A stretch of 64,000 nucleotides of DNA from Dugong dugon (lineage: Eukaryota; Chordata; Mammalia; Sirenia; Dugongidae): the NCBI GenBank assembly GCA_030035585.1, contig CM057468.1, positions 55,114,145 through 55,178,144 on the forward strand, read 5' to 3'. Both the position numbers and the translations under genes were made by a program. The notes beneath the pieces were generated by a model that had not been told where the DNA came from, made no database searches, and was given only the letters and a program-made list of their open reading frames with translations. Shown here piece after piece: positions 11,290 through 21,330 of the stretch (position 1 is its first letter; the number at the start of each line of letters is the position of its first letter).

Positions 11290-11480
11290 GGAAGAGTTTA
11301 AATGTTGGAGTTAGTTGGGATGGCTTGAATTCAAATCCCAATTTTACCACTTTTCTGCTAGATGACTTTGGGCAACCGCTTACATTTTCTGAGCCTCAAT
11401 TTACTGATCTGAAAAATAGGCATAATCTCATAGAATTATGACAATTAGGAAAAGTACATGATGTATAATGGATGTTAAAT
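11290..11480 (+). mobile_element. MIR
   Basis: Good MIR core order: GAATTCAAATCCCAATTTTACC, here quoted in part, then CTAGATGACTTTGGGCAAC, TGAGCCTCAATTTACTGATC and AATAGGCATAATCTCATAGA. Confidence 0.8.
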
Positions 11481-11523
11481 ATCTGATAGCCATGACTGTT
11501 ACTTTTTTTTTTTTTTTTAATGT

Positions 11524-11706
11524 GGTCCCTGGGGTAAGCTACTTATTGAGAGGTTGGTGGTTTGAATTCATCCAGAGGTGTCTTGGAAGAAAGGCCTGGC
11601 ACTCTACTTCTGAAAGGTCATAGCCATTGAAAACCCTATGAAGCACGGTTCTACTCTGAAGCAGATGGGGTCATTGTGAACTGGAATCAGCTCAATGGTA
11701 AGTGAT
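11524..11706 (+). mobile_element. AfroSINE-type SINE
   Basis: A plus-strand copy with GGTCCCTGGGGTAAGC at the start, GAGAGGTTGGTGGTTTGAAT over the B box, CATTGAAAACCCTATG in the body and GAACTGGAATCAGCTCAATG at the end. A T18 run precedes it. Confidence 0.8.
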
Positions 11707-11741
11707 TTATTTATTCTTTTTTTCTTTTTATAATAAGAAGA

Positions 11742-12125
11742 ATGCTAGTTTTAAAATTAGAATTCTAGATTTGAGTCCCTTATACTCCACTCCCAGCTGA
11801 GTTCTTGTGGTAAGCTCCTGGATATGATTTTCCATTAACCCTTTAGTAAAATGTAATAACACTGGTTCATTCTGAGGATTAAATAAGACCTTATATATAG
11901 AAACATCTAGAATAAAACCTGGTACAGTGTAAAACTCAAACCTGTTGCCTTCGAGTCAATTTGGACTCATAGAGACCCTATAGGACAGAGTAGAACTGCC
12001 CCATAGAGTTTCCAGGGAGCTCCTGGTGGATTCAGACTGCCGACATTTTGGTTAGCAGCCATAGCTCTTAACCCTACGCCACCATGGTTCCCTGGTACAG
12101 TGTAGGAACCCATAAACTTTAATTG
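11742..12125 (+). mobile_element. MIR split by a SINE
   Basis: The left part runs from about 11742 through TTCTGAGGATTAAATAAGAC to CCTGGTACAGTGTA. The right part continues GGAACCCATAAACTTTAATTG. The two join cleanly when the SINE and one target copy are removed. Confidence 0.65.
11932..12090 (-). mobile_element. AfroSINE-type SINE with 14-bp target duplication
   Basis: A minus-strand copy with the block GGACAGAGTAGAACTGCCCC. It is flanked by a perfect direct repeat CCTGGTACAGTGTA at 11918-11931 and 12091-12104. The perfect duplication suggests one of the younger insertions here. Confidence 0.93.
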
Positions 12126-14319
12126 ATTTGAAATACAATTTTTTGTTAGAACTCTCAAGTAAGAGACATGATAACACTATTAATTAGACAATATTAAAAG
12201 TGTTCCATTCATCAACTGTGCCTAAAGATAGGTATTTACACATACTTGGCTTTAGAATAAATAAACACTGAAATGATAGATTGAACTTTTCTCATTTTAT
12301 CCAAAACCTGGAGATATTAAAAATATAGCTAGATAACTGACCAGATAATCTAGAAGTCAGTTTATGATTCCATACCCCAAATGCTTGTTTGTGCCCTTTG
12401 TCGGTTAGATTTCTGTGAAAATGTAAACGGTGGGAAACAGTAGGCAATGCAGCTAAGAATAGTGCACCACCGATCATTTCTTTTGACAGCACAACTGTAT
12501 CATCACAACTTGGTCATTAAACAGATGAATTAAGCGGATGTCAAAATAAACTTGAAGCTCCAGGGACTCCAGCTCTGTAAAATTATTCAAAATGCAAATT
12601 AAAATGACATTTTGCATGATGGGAATAGTGTTATGAATTATTCCTCCATGGGCAGTGCATTTTTCCATTTGGTATGTATTATCATAGATTATAAATAAAC
12701 AGATACAATAAGTAACAGATAAAATAAATAAACACATCTAATAGATAATAAATCTTATTTGAAAACAATAAAGTGAACTTTAAGAAAATAAAGCATAACA
12801 ATAAAACTATATATCCCCAAAAAAGCCAAATATGGAAATTTGAACACATTTTCCTATAGAAATATAGGGAGTAACACATGTTCCAAACTGCTGTATGAGA
12901 AAACATGGTATTGCTTGGTTTATTTATTTATAGTGGACACATCATGGCACAAGGCCAAGCAAACCCAAGAGAGAGCCTGTGATTCTACAGAGGACTCTAT
13001 CTTTCTACCTGCAGGTATAATTATGATTTGAGTATCAATATATGGTTGGATGCCCATTTGTGTTAGCACTGTTTGATAAATATGCAAGTGCCTGTGAGAC
13101 ATTTTGATTTCCAGAGCCTTATTTTTCACATTTAATTTAGGAAGTGTTTTGTATAATTTTTTTTTCTCTTCTCTGGAAAATTAAGTTGATTTCATTCAAA
13201 ATGATAGAAGAATAACCACTGATATTTAAAGTAATATAGGTTGACTCAATCAAAAGTAGTTTAAATAATAAGTTAACCCTCACCTTTAGGTTTTTTCTAA
13301 ATAAGGTACTCAAGCAACAGCTTCACTCTTTATTTCTATTACTGCTGTCTCTCATTCTCTTTGCATTGCCATAAATGTTGTGCTGTGATGGTCAATGAAG
13401 AGAGAAATATATTAGGGAATATAGGGTATTTGGCACTCTAGTTTGGTCATGAACAAAGTATATAATGAAATAGAAAGTCATAAGAGAAATTCTTCAGAAC
13501 AAAAAGCTAAATAATAGCCAAACAATAAACAAACTACTAGCTACATATGAATTGTCATGTGAGGGACAGAATTATAATAAATACATGAGGTATATGGAGA
13601 AAAACCTTTGTCTTATAAATCTATATTGTGTTTTATAATTACTTTTCACTAATATCTTTTCTTACTATCAAGTAACTCTTTGAGAATAGTTACCTGCCTA
13701 GGATTGCACAGGTTATATAATATGGTAAAGTTTTTATTGAAGCTAAAATATTCTGACTTCTTTTTTCACTGGTTTTTTTTTTTTTTTGGTTATATCAGAG
13801 AAAGTCAAAACCACACAGATGTGACTTGTTTATTTAACCAGTGGATTCTTTACCTTTTTTAAAATAAAGAATTTATGTTCCTCAAGCAATTTTTTTCATT
13901 CTAATTCACTATCTAGCTGGTAATTTGATTGCTTATGCTCATGGGTATTCATACGTACCAAATCTACCTGTTTCTATATTTGTGCCTTAAATGTTTGATT
14001 TTTGTGTCACTGTTACTATCTGAATAGTGGAGCTACATCAACTAATTAAATTACCACAGTAAAATATCACACAAAGATAAATTTTTATGAACTAACATCA
14101 CCCATTTTCTAGGTTAAAAAATAGATTTTTCATAATATTTAAAATAAAAATGAGTTATCTGTGAACAATCCAAGTATAATGCAAGAGCTTTCACTTCTGA
14201 TTTATAACACAAGAATGTAGAATATGGGCATAGCAAGTGGCCATTGTGTTTTTGTGAATCCAATATCCATTTCCGTTTCTTCTGGTGTAACAGCATCTTG
14301 ACTTTCCTTTGGGGAATCA
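12126..14319. other. Unassigned, very AT-rich DNA
   Basis: About 2.2 kb with no recognised young repeat and no gene. The many short ORFs (12474-12906 minus, 12840-13031 plus) sit in AT-rich sequence and show no motifs. Homopolymer T runs occur near 13158 and 13772. Confidence 0.4.
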
Positions 14320-14740
14320 TCCCTCCCTACTCTTAGTACTCTTAGGCAAAGCTCTAGAGGTGGGCACTCCAGGCCTGGCCTATCGAAGTCCTTTAGGTTG
14401 GTGTTGTTAGGAAAGAAGAGCTGTCTTTTACACGGGGCTTGCTAAGTTAGAAGAAAGTAAACCTGAAGCTGCTGGGGCCATATTGCTACCACATGGAGAG
14501 AGCCTTGTAGCTAATGAAGTCAGCACAGAAGAAAGGAAACTTGACGAGTGGAGAGATACAGATTGTCAGCAATATTTCTTGATACCACTTGGAGCCAGAT
14601 TTTCTTCTGGACATCAGTGAAGTGGGCCAATACGTTCTCCGATTGCATTTTATTTTATATTTATTTTATGTTGATTGATTGCATAAACCTGTTTGATTGG
14701 GGTTTCTGCGATTTAAAAGTGTTGACTGATACATAGGTGG
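14320..14740 (+). mobile_element. Possible ancient LTR-like fossil
   Basis: The stretch has GGCCATATTGCTACCACATG, GGAGCCAGATTTTCTTCTGG, CAGTGAAGTGGGCCAATACG and ends GTGTTGACTGATACATA. This order recalls the 3' half of an old mammalian LTR-type repeat, but I cannot name the family. Confidence 0.3.
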
Positions 14741-14809
14741 GTGGATGATCAAAATTTTAGTGCTTCAACATCACTGAATTCAAGTTAACCTTGAAAATTT
14801 CATGAAGAT

Positions 14810-14881
14810 ATGTTGAGCACCAAGCATATAGTAGGGCCTTAAATATATTTCTGTACTATAACAATGACTCATTCAACTATA
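14810..14881 (+). mobile_element. MIR/L2 3' end scrap
   Basis: TTGAGCACCAAGCATATAGT then GGGCCTTAAATATATTT resembles the end of MIR or L2. It runs into the SINE target duplication. Confidence 0.4.
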
Positions 14882-15037
14882 TTGTTGTTATGTGCTGTGG
14901 AGTTGGTTCTGATTCATAGTGACCCTATGGGGCAGAGTAGAACTGCTCCATAGGGCTTCCGTGGAGTGGGGTGGATTTGAACTGCCAAACTTGTGGTTAG
15001 CAGTCAAGCTCTTAACTGCTGTTGCCACCAGAACTCC
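14882..15037 (-). mobile_element. AfroSINE-type SINE with 12-bp target duplication
   Basis: A minus-strand copy: TTGTTATGTGCTGTGGAGTT, GGGGCAGAGTAGAACTGCTC, CTCTTAACTGCTGTTGCCAC. A perfect direct repeat CATTCAACTATA flanks it at 14870-14881 and 15038-15049. Confidence 0.9.
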
Positions 15038-15049
15038 CATTCAACTATA

Positions 15050-15411
15050 GCTTCTGGTAATCAGATTTGTGAATCCTTATGCCAGTTTGTCAGCTTAGTG
15101 TTACATAAGGAAAAATAGTAGAATTTTCCTTGAAAGTAGCAGATGAAATAGAGAATGCACAATTATATGAATTAACTATCAATCAAGTCTGTTGAATGTT
15201 GTTTACAATTAAAATTACATGGCTTTTTTTCCTAAAGTAGGTTCCAGTCTATTGTTTTGTGAAATAGTACAAAAGCAATATGTTCCCTAAAGAGGCCAAG
15301 ACAAACGCTTTTTGCATTTTAGGCAGCTAGAGTCAGAGACTTACTCTTCTAAAAGTGGCAGCCTTCATATTCAATGTGTAAGCATCTGCTCTCTTCTTCC
15401 CTTCCACTCTT
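15050..15411. other. Unassigned AT-rich DNA
   Basis: No gene or recognised repeat. Confidence 0.35.
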
Positions 15412-15530
15412 TCTCCATAAATATTTTTTTTGGTAGCCCACTCTGTGCCGCTGCGCTAAGTACAAGGGGTACAATGGTGAACAAGTCTGAGATGACTCCC
15501 TTCTTATAGATGCTTCTAAATTTTATCACA
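15412..15530 (-). mobile_element. L2 fragment, antisense
   Basis: GCCCACTCTGTGCCGCTGCG, CTAAGTACAAGGGGTACAAT, GGTGAACAAGTCTGAGATG follow the antisense order of the L2 3' end. It is cut by the L1 insertion that follows. Confidence 0.55.
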
Positions 15531-15540
15531 AGAAGGGTAG

Positions 15541-16101
15541 AGAGATTTTATTTTATTTTATTGTTGTACTTTAAGTGAAAGTTTACAATTCAGGTTGGTC
15601 TCTCATACAAAAATTTATACATACATTGTTATGTGACCCTATACTGTGACAGCACACTCCTCCTTTCCAGCCCTGATTTCCCGTGTCCATTCAACCAGCT
15701 CCTGACCCTCTCTGCCTTCTCATCTCACATCGGGACAGGAGCTGCCCATTTAGTCTCATGTATCTACTTGAGCTAAGAAGCATACTCTTCACGAGTATCA
15801 TTATATTTCCCATAGACCAGTCTAATCTTTGACTGAAGAGTTGGCCTCATGAATGGTTTTAGTGCTGGGTTGACAGAGAGTCTAGGGGCCATGCTTTCTG
15901 GGGTTCCTCCAGTCTCAGTCAGACCATTAAGTCTGGTCTTTCTATTAGAATTTGAGTTCTGCACTCCACTTTTCTCCTGCTCCAACAGGGATTCTCTATT
16001 GTGTTCCCTGTCAGGGCGATTGTTGGCGGTAGCTGGGTACCATCTAGTTCTTCTGGTCTCAGGCTGTTGCAGTCTCTGGTTTATGTGACCCTTTCTGTCA
16101 G
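15541..16101 (-). mobile_element. Afrotherian L1 3' UTR, 5'-truncated
   Basis: The plus strand starts with a T-rich run (the antisense poly-A tail) then TTGTACTTTAAGTGAAAGTT. The common segment of this family follows: ACAGCACACTCC, TTCCCGTGTCCATTC, GGGGTTCCTCCAGTCTCAGT, GAATTTGAGTTCTGC, ATTCTCTATTGTGTTCCCTG. It ends with TTTATGTGACCCTTTCTGTC. It is a 5'-truncated insertion of non-coding 3' UTR. Possible target repeat words (AGAGATTTTA / AGAGATGTTTTA) flank it. Confidence 0.75.
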
Positions 16102-17192
16102 TTGAAGAGATGTTTTAATGTCTACAAAAATTATGGAAGCTTCCTTTCTCCAGATAAGAATATATTACAATTACTACTGTCTTAACAACAAGATAAAAAC
16201 TGCAAAACACCAAGAGGCAGAAATGGTCAGGGATTTTCATTCATGTTTTATCTCCTAGCACTATTCCTGCTCTCTGCTTGAGAAATCACTCCTCAAACAT
16301 CTGAAAAGTCCTGGACTCTGACAGATGGCATGGCTAACTTGGCAATGGGGCTGGATGTCCAGGGGTTGCCCAAGATATGCCAAAAGCAGGCAACTGTACC
16401 AAGAAAGGGGAGGGGTTTTGGCATTTTTTATTACTCTTCTTAGGGAAGAAAGGTGACAATAAATCACAACCTACTTTTACTATATTTGGGACAATAATGA
16501 GCAAGTTACTTCCTATTTATTTACAGTAAAGGCAAGCAAGCATGACTATAAAGTATAGCTGTACTACGTTCTCTCTCGTTAGAGATACATAGTCTGTTTC
16601 TAGAAAGGAATAGAAATAACGACATGCATTGTTGAAGAACAGTAAAGAGCAGTCATAGTGGTCAATCTCATAATTTTCTGAGATACCAAAATTATTCTTT
16701 ATATGATGGTGTCAGGGGGTTAGGTCCTTTGTAAAGGATTCCCAAGGATTTCCCATGAAAATAAGATAACCTCACAGGCACCGATCCCCAGCCCACTGAA
16801 TGGTGATTCTAGCCCCTTAACTAAATCTGTGATAATAAACCCTGTTCTAATCCTGGTTTAAGAAGTGTTTGTTGGGTGTTCTGTTTACCTCAGGACTTCT
16901 CAAAACATTATATATGCTAATCTGAATAATCAGCATCCTGTAAGGATATTATGTAGCATTTCACAATATTTGATCACAATTTTTTTTCTTTTCATTGAAA
17001 ATTGTTTAGTGTTAATGTTCGGCAGAACAATTGTGGGGAAATTAGTTGCTGATCTAGAAATGAGCAGTTTCTTTGTTAGAATCGGTCAACTGTTTCTGCT
17101 TTAAGCAATAACGTCAGAAAATTAGGAGGATCTGGATGTAAGCAATTGCTAGTGTTTCTTAAACATAGTAGATTACAATAACCATTTGATAA
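16102..17192. other. Unassigned DNA with possible LTR scrap
   Basis: No gene. Around 16815-16920 the words GATAATAAACCCTGTTCTAA and GAAGTGTTTGTTGGGTGTTC look like the polyadenylation and R region of an old LTR, but no matching ends were found. Confidence 0.3.
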
Positions 17193-17304
17193 AAGGCTGA
17201 ATGAATAAATTGTAGTAAGGTAGTCTCTGTATATTTGACTCTCCAACATCTTTTTAGTTACAAGAAACAGGAATTGTCTTACTACAATTCATTCATTCAT
17301 CCTT
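17193..17304. repeat. 27-nt inverted repeat with 58-nt loop
   Basis: The arm at 17193-17219 and the arm at 17278-17304 are reverse complements at 25 of 27 positions (core TTGTAGTAAG against CTTACTACAA, outer part TGAATGAAT against ATTCATTCA). The outer part resembles the tail of L2 elements, so it may be a chance meeting of two opposed tails, but the match extends beyond the tail words. Confidence 0.8.
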
Positions 17305-17309
17305 CTGGC

Positions 17310-17700
17310 AAATGTTTATTGCTCTATCTTAATTTCTGGCCTTTGCCTATGCTGTTTCTATCATCTAGAATATTCTTTGCCTCATTTTTTATGTAACCAA
17401 CCCACAACCTCCCTCCAACTATCGAGTCAGACATCAGTTTCTTCAAGAAGCCTTTCCTGACATCTTAAGACTGGAATAGATGCTTCCTTTATGTGCTCTC
17501 CAAGAATTTGCCTATTCTTTTTGAATTCTACTAATTAAGTTATAAGCTCCTTAGGGCAAGGACTGTATCTTGTTTACCCTTGTATATCTAGTGTTTAGTG
17601 TAGTGTCTGATCCATGAAAAAAAAAAAACCAAACCCATTGCCATTGAGTCAATTCCGACCCATAGTTCAATAATGTTCTGGTGAATAAGAATGAAATTAG
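17310..17700 (+). mobile_element. L2 3' region, split by a SINE fragment
   Basis: L2 text in order: TTTGCCTATGCTGTTTCTAT, AAGAAGCCTTTCCTGACATC, TTATAAGCTCCTTAGGGCAA, TGTATCTTGTTTACCCTTG, GTGTAGTGTCTGATCCATG. The end (CAATAATGTTCTGGTGAAT) resumes after the SINE piece at 17618-17666. Confidence 0.75.
17618..17666 (-). mobile_element. AfroSINE 3' end fragment in L2
   Basis: An A12 run, then CCAAACCCATTGCCATTGAG and TCAATTCCGACCCATAG. Only the last ~37 nt of the SINE body is present. Confidence 0.8.
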
Positions 17701-17815
17701 AGTTCTAGGCTGAAACTGCTCACTGGAGCACCACTATGAACAATCAGCTCTTTGCAATTTTTACAAGTTCAATAAAGCTTTGCTGCTTTTTTCTTCCTTC
17801 ATTGGACGGCCCAGA

Positions 17816-18036
17816 TTACTATACTTTTATGCAAATAATGGGTGCCTTCTATGTTTGTTTACTAGCTGCCCCCTCCCCCTGTGAGGTATGTTTATAAGCA
17901 CGCTATGCTAAATTTTTTTTACAGCAACGTGTAAAAAAATTTGGCATAGCAGTGCTTAGGAAAATACTTTGTAGAGCAGGGAGCAACTGGCAAACAAACG
18001 TAGAAGCTATGCATTATTTGCATAAAATACGGTAAC
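17816..18036. mobile_element. 221-bp near-palindrome, MITE-like
   Basis: The two halves are reverse complements over about 105 bp each, with a central loop of about 10 nt at 17922-17931. Shared arm words are TTTTATGCAAATAATG (outer), CTTCTATGTTTGTTT / CTTCTACGTTTGTTT and GCTATGC (inner). The ends read TTACTATA on the left and, complemented, TTACCGTA on the right. A whole-element hairpin of this kind is typical of miniature inverted-repeat DNA transposons. It has no coding capacity. I cannot assign a superfamily. Confidence 0.75.
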
Positions 18037-18148
18037 TACAAACCTTTCTCTATCTTTATATCATCTAGAACCTCTTCTTTGTCTGAACTTCATGATCTGG
18101 CTAGTTCTGTCCATGACACTATGGCTGCATATCTCTTAAATGTGTACC

Positions 18149-18356
18149 AAGAAAACCCAGAACCAAACCCGTTGCTGTGGAGTGAATTCTGACTCATAGC
18201 AATCCTATACGACAGAGTAGAATTGCCCATAAGTTTCTAAAGCTGTAATCTTTATGGAAGCAGACTGCCACATCTTTCTTTCACAGAGCAACTGGTGAGT
18301 TTGAATTGCCAAGCTTTCGGTTAGCAGGCAAGCTCTTTAACCACTGTGCCACCAGG
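18149..18356 (-). mobile_element. AfroSINE-type SINE
   Basis: A near full-length minus-strand copy: ACCAAACCCGTTGCTGTGGA, CGACAGAGTAGAATTGCCC, CTGTAATCTTTATGGAAGCA, GGTTAGCAGGC, CACTGTGCCACCAGGGAT. The flanking target duplication is not clear. Confidence 0.9.
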
Positions 18357-19600
18357 GATAATTTCTTAAACATATGAGTTAGAAATATTTACATATAATG
18401 TGTGTAGTTTTTCTTTCCCTATATGATCAAGAAAGTTTTAGCTTTCCCACTCAGTTGTTCTAAGTTCTCTTGTTATCCATGGAAGTTTCTATCATTTTGA
18501 AACTAATTATTTGATCCTTTGTAATACAAAATTTGGAAAATGAGAAGAAAAGACAAAACTAAGGGGGCAAGAAGGAAGAGAAAGAGGTAGAAGAACAATG
18601 GATGTTTGGTTTGGAAATCATTTTTAGGAGAATTTAGAAAAGAGAAACAGGAGTAGCTGTGGGATATGAGACAAGGAGAGGACAGAGAAAAGGAGAAATG
18701 TTGGCTATTAGCCTCTTTACTGTGATGAAGAAATGTAACACATTTTGAAATTTCATTTTGTTTGCTGCTATTGCTCTGAGGCTGGACCATATCCACCATA
18801 GCTACGTAGGGTTACACAGAAAGCTAAACTTTTTATCTAAAGCGGGGATGGGGAAGAGGCTTTCTAGGGATTCCATCCCCTAACCTGATAATAATAGGCA
18901 CGAGTATGCACCAGTGGAGAAGGTTTCATATTAAACAAATATCTGTGAAGTATAATTTTGAAAGTCCATTAGTTATTTAAACTACTTTTTAAAAATTTAT
19001 TAGAAAAATGACACTTGTTTATTAGGAAATGTAGGTAAGTCAAAACTAAAAAGAAACAAACAAAAACTATTTTATGGAAAGAAACATTTTATTTATGCAG
19101 ATTTTGAAAATATTTGATTTGAATGCTGTCTTAAAATTTTATTTTAGAGAAGGTCACTTTGCCAATTAGAAACAAAGTACTGTTCAGTGCCTTACAGAGT
19201 TATATCCACCATAGGAAACTCCATTTACCCACACAGGTGAAAGTGCTTTCATGATTTAAAAGAGAAATAAAATTCAAATGGTAAAAAAAAAGATTTGATA
19301 TAGCATCTCTTTAATAGAGCCGTAAATTACCTGTTGCATGTTAATTATAATAAGAAAATTAACACTAACATCATATAAAGGGTATTTGGTATGCCACTTG
19401 ATACATGACAAAATATATTTTCTCTTGATTTTTCTCCTGGGAAATAGGTTTAATTGTATAATGTCAATGACATAAAAAATAATAAATAAACCTTCACCTG
19501 AAGTACAATTAAAAAAATGAAAAAAAAATCTGTGCAAAAATGGCAAAAAATAATAATAATAAATAGCTCATCTAGGGATGCATGGTGTGAAAAGGTGACA
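18357..19600. other. Unassigned AT-rich DNA
   Basis: No gene. A purine-rich stretch (about 18535-18695) produces a long open frame on the minus strand (18503-18799) rich in Ser, Phe and Leu, which is a composition effect. Confidence 0.4.
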
Positions 19601-19626
19601 TCATGGATGAATTTTTTTTATTTATT

Positions 19627-20760
19627 TTTCTATAAATTTTTTTTTATTGTACTTTAGATGAAGGTTTACAGAACAGATAGTTTCTCATTAAACAGTTAGT
19701 ACACATATTGTTTCATGACACTGGTTAACAACCACACAACATGTCAACACTCTCCCTTCTCGACCATGGAGAACCTTTTTTTTTTTTTTTGGTGAAAATA
19801 CACATAGCCAAAGATACACCAGTCCCAAAATTTCTACATGTACAATTCAGTGACATCGACTACATTCTTCCAGTTGTGCTGCTATTCTCACCATACTTTT
19901 CCAAATTATTCCATCATTATTATCTTCAACTCACTGTCCTCTATGCTTCCCATCAAAACTTTTGAGTTGCTGTTGTCAATTTGATCTCACATAGATAATT
20001 CTTTTTTTTTTTTTTTTTGTACTTTATATGAAGGTTTACAGAACAGTTTCTCATTAAACAGTACACATATTGCCCTATGACAGTGGTTAACAAACTCACG
20101 ACATGTCAACACTATCCCTTCTCAACCTTAGGTTCCCTATCACCAGCTTTCCTGTCCCCTCCTGCATTCTAGTCCTTGTCCCTGGACTGTTGTGCCTCAT
20201 TAGTCCCATTTTGTTTTACGGGGCTGTCCAATCCCAGGCTGAACGGTGGACCTCGGGAGTAACTTCACCACTGAGCTAAAAGGGTGTCTAGGGGCCATAC
20301 TCTCAGGGTTTCTCCAGTCTCTGTCAGGACAGTAAATCTGGTCTTGTTTTTTGTGTTAGAATTTTGTTTTACATCCTTCTCCAGCTCTGTCCAGGACCCT
20401 CTGTTGTGATCCCGGTCAGAGCAGTCAGTGGTGGTAGCCAGGCACCATCTGTCTGTATTGGACTCAGTCTGGTGGAGTCCTTGGTAGCTGTGGTCCATTA
20501 GTCCTTTGGACTAATCTTTTCCTTGTATCTTGTTTTCTTCATTCTCCCTTTCTCCCAAAGGGTTTGAGACCAATGGACTATCTTAGATGGCTGCTCACAG
20601 GCTTTTAAGACCCCAGACGCTACTCACCAAGGTAGAATGTAGGACATTGTCTTCATAAACTGTGTTATGCCAATTGAGCTAGATGTTCCGGAGACCATGG
20701 TCCCCACAGCCCTCTGCCCAGCAATTCAGTCCCTCAGGGAGTTTGGATGTGTCTATGGAG
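19627..20760 (-). mobile_element. Nested afrotherian L1 3' ends
   Basis: Three pieces lie in the same orientation. 19627-19770 is the first ~140 nt of the L1 3' UTR, antisense (TTGTACTTTAGATGAAGGTT). 19771-19985 is a different L1 3' end. 19995-20760 restarts the first family from its T-run (TTGTACTTTATATGAAGGTT) and carries on through GGGTTTCTCCAGTCTCTGTC, TTTAAGACCCCAGACGCTAC and GTCCCTCAGGGAGTTTGGAT. The words TCATGGATGAATTTT (19601) and TCATGGATAATTTTT (20763) flank the whole block and look like one target duplication. Confidence 0.7.
19771..19985 (-). mobile_element. Second L1 3' end inside the nest
   Basis: A T-run, then GGTGAAAATACACATAGCC, TACAATTCAGTGACATCGAC and TTCCAGTTGTGCTGCTATTC. 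This is the antisense of a widespread mammalian L1 3' UTR segment, distinct from the surrounding family. Confidence 0.65.
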
Positions 20761-20851
20761 CTTCATGGATAATTTTTAAAAACATGATTTAACCTAAAAG
20801 GCTTCTAAGTTTCATATCAGTGGGGTGGGGTGAGAGCGAGAGAGAAGGAAA

Positions 20852-21040
20852 TTAAAATCTACTGAGTCCAACATTGAACTTGGCACTTTGAACATTTCCT
20901 CTCATAGAATGTTCACAACAATCCCATGAGATAAATTCTACCCATTTTATAAATGTGGTTCCAGGACGTAAGGTAACTTCCCAAAGTTACATACTTTAAG
21001 GAGATCTTTGGATAAAACTCATGACTTTGTAGTTTCCAAT
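20852..21040 (-). mobile_element. MIR, antisense
   Basis: Diverged antisense MIR: TACTGAGTCCAACATTGAAC, TTCACAACAATCCCATGAGA, CCCATTTTATAAATGTGG and AAGGTAACTTCCCAAAGTTA. Confidence 0.65.
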
Positions 21041-21139
21041 TGCTTGTGCCTTCCAATATTGCACTTGGCCTTCCAAAATGGAGTAATGTACATATTCCTT
21101 TAAAATGTAAAACCAGGGAAGGGGATGGGTCAAACCTAC

Positions 21140-21330
21140 GGTGCCAGATACTTCACATAAATTACTCCATATAATTCCCACAATATCTCTGAGTTTGCTT
21201 TTGCTACTTTTCTCATTCAGATTAAAATAAAAGACAAAACTGTGGTTCTGATAGGATAAGCGATTTGTCCAAAGTTACATAGGTAATGAGTGGCAGAGCT
21301 GGAATTCAAATACAGGTTTGTTTGCTGATG
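21140..21330 (-). mobile_element. MIR, antisense
   Basis: GCCAGATACTTCACATAAAT, ATTCCCACAATATCTCTGAG, ATAGGATAAGCGATTTGTCC, AGTTACATAGGTAATGAGTG and GCAGAGCTGGAATTCAAATA follow the antisense MIR order. Confidence 0.75.
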
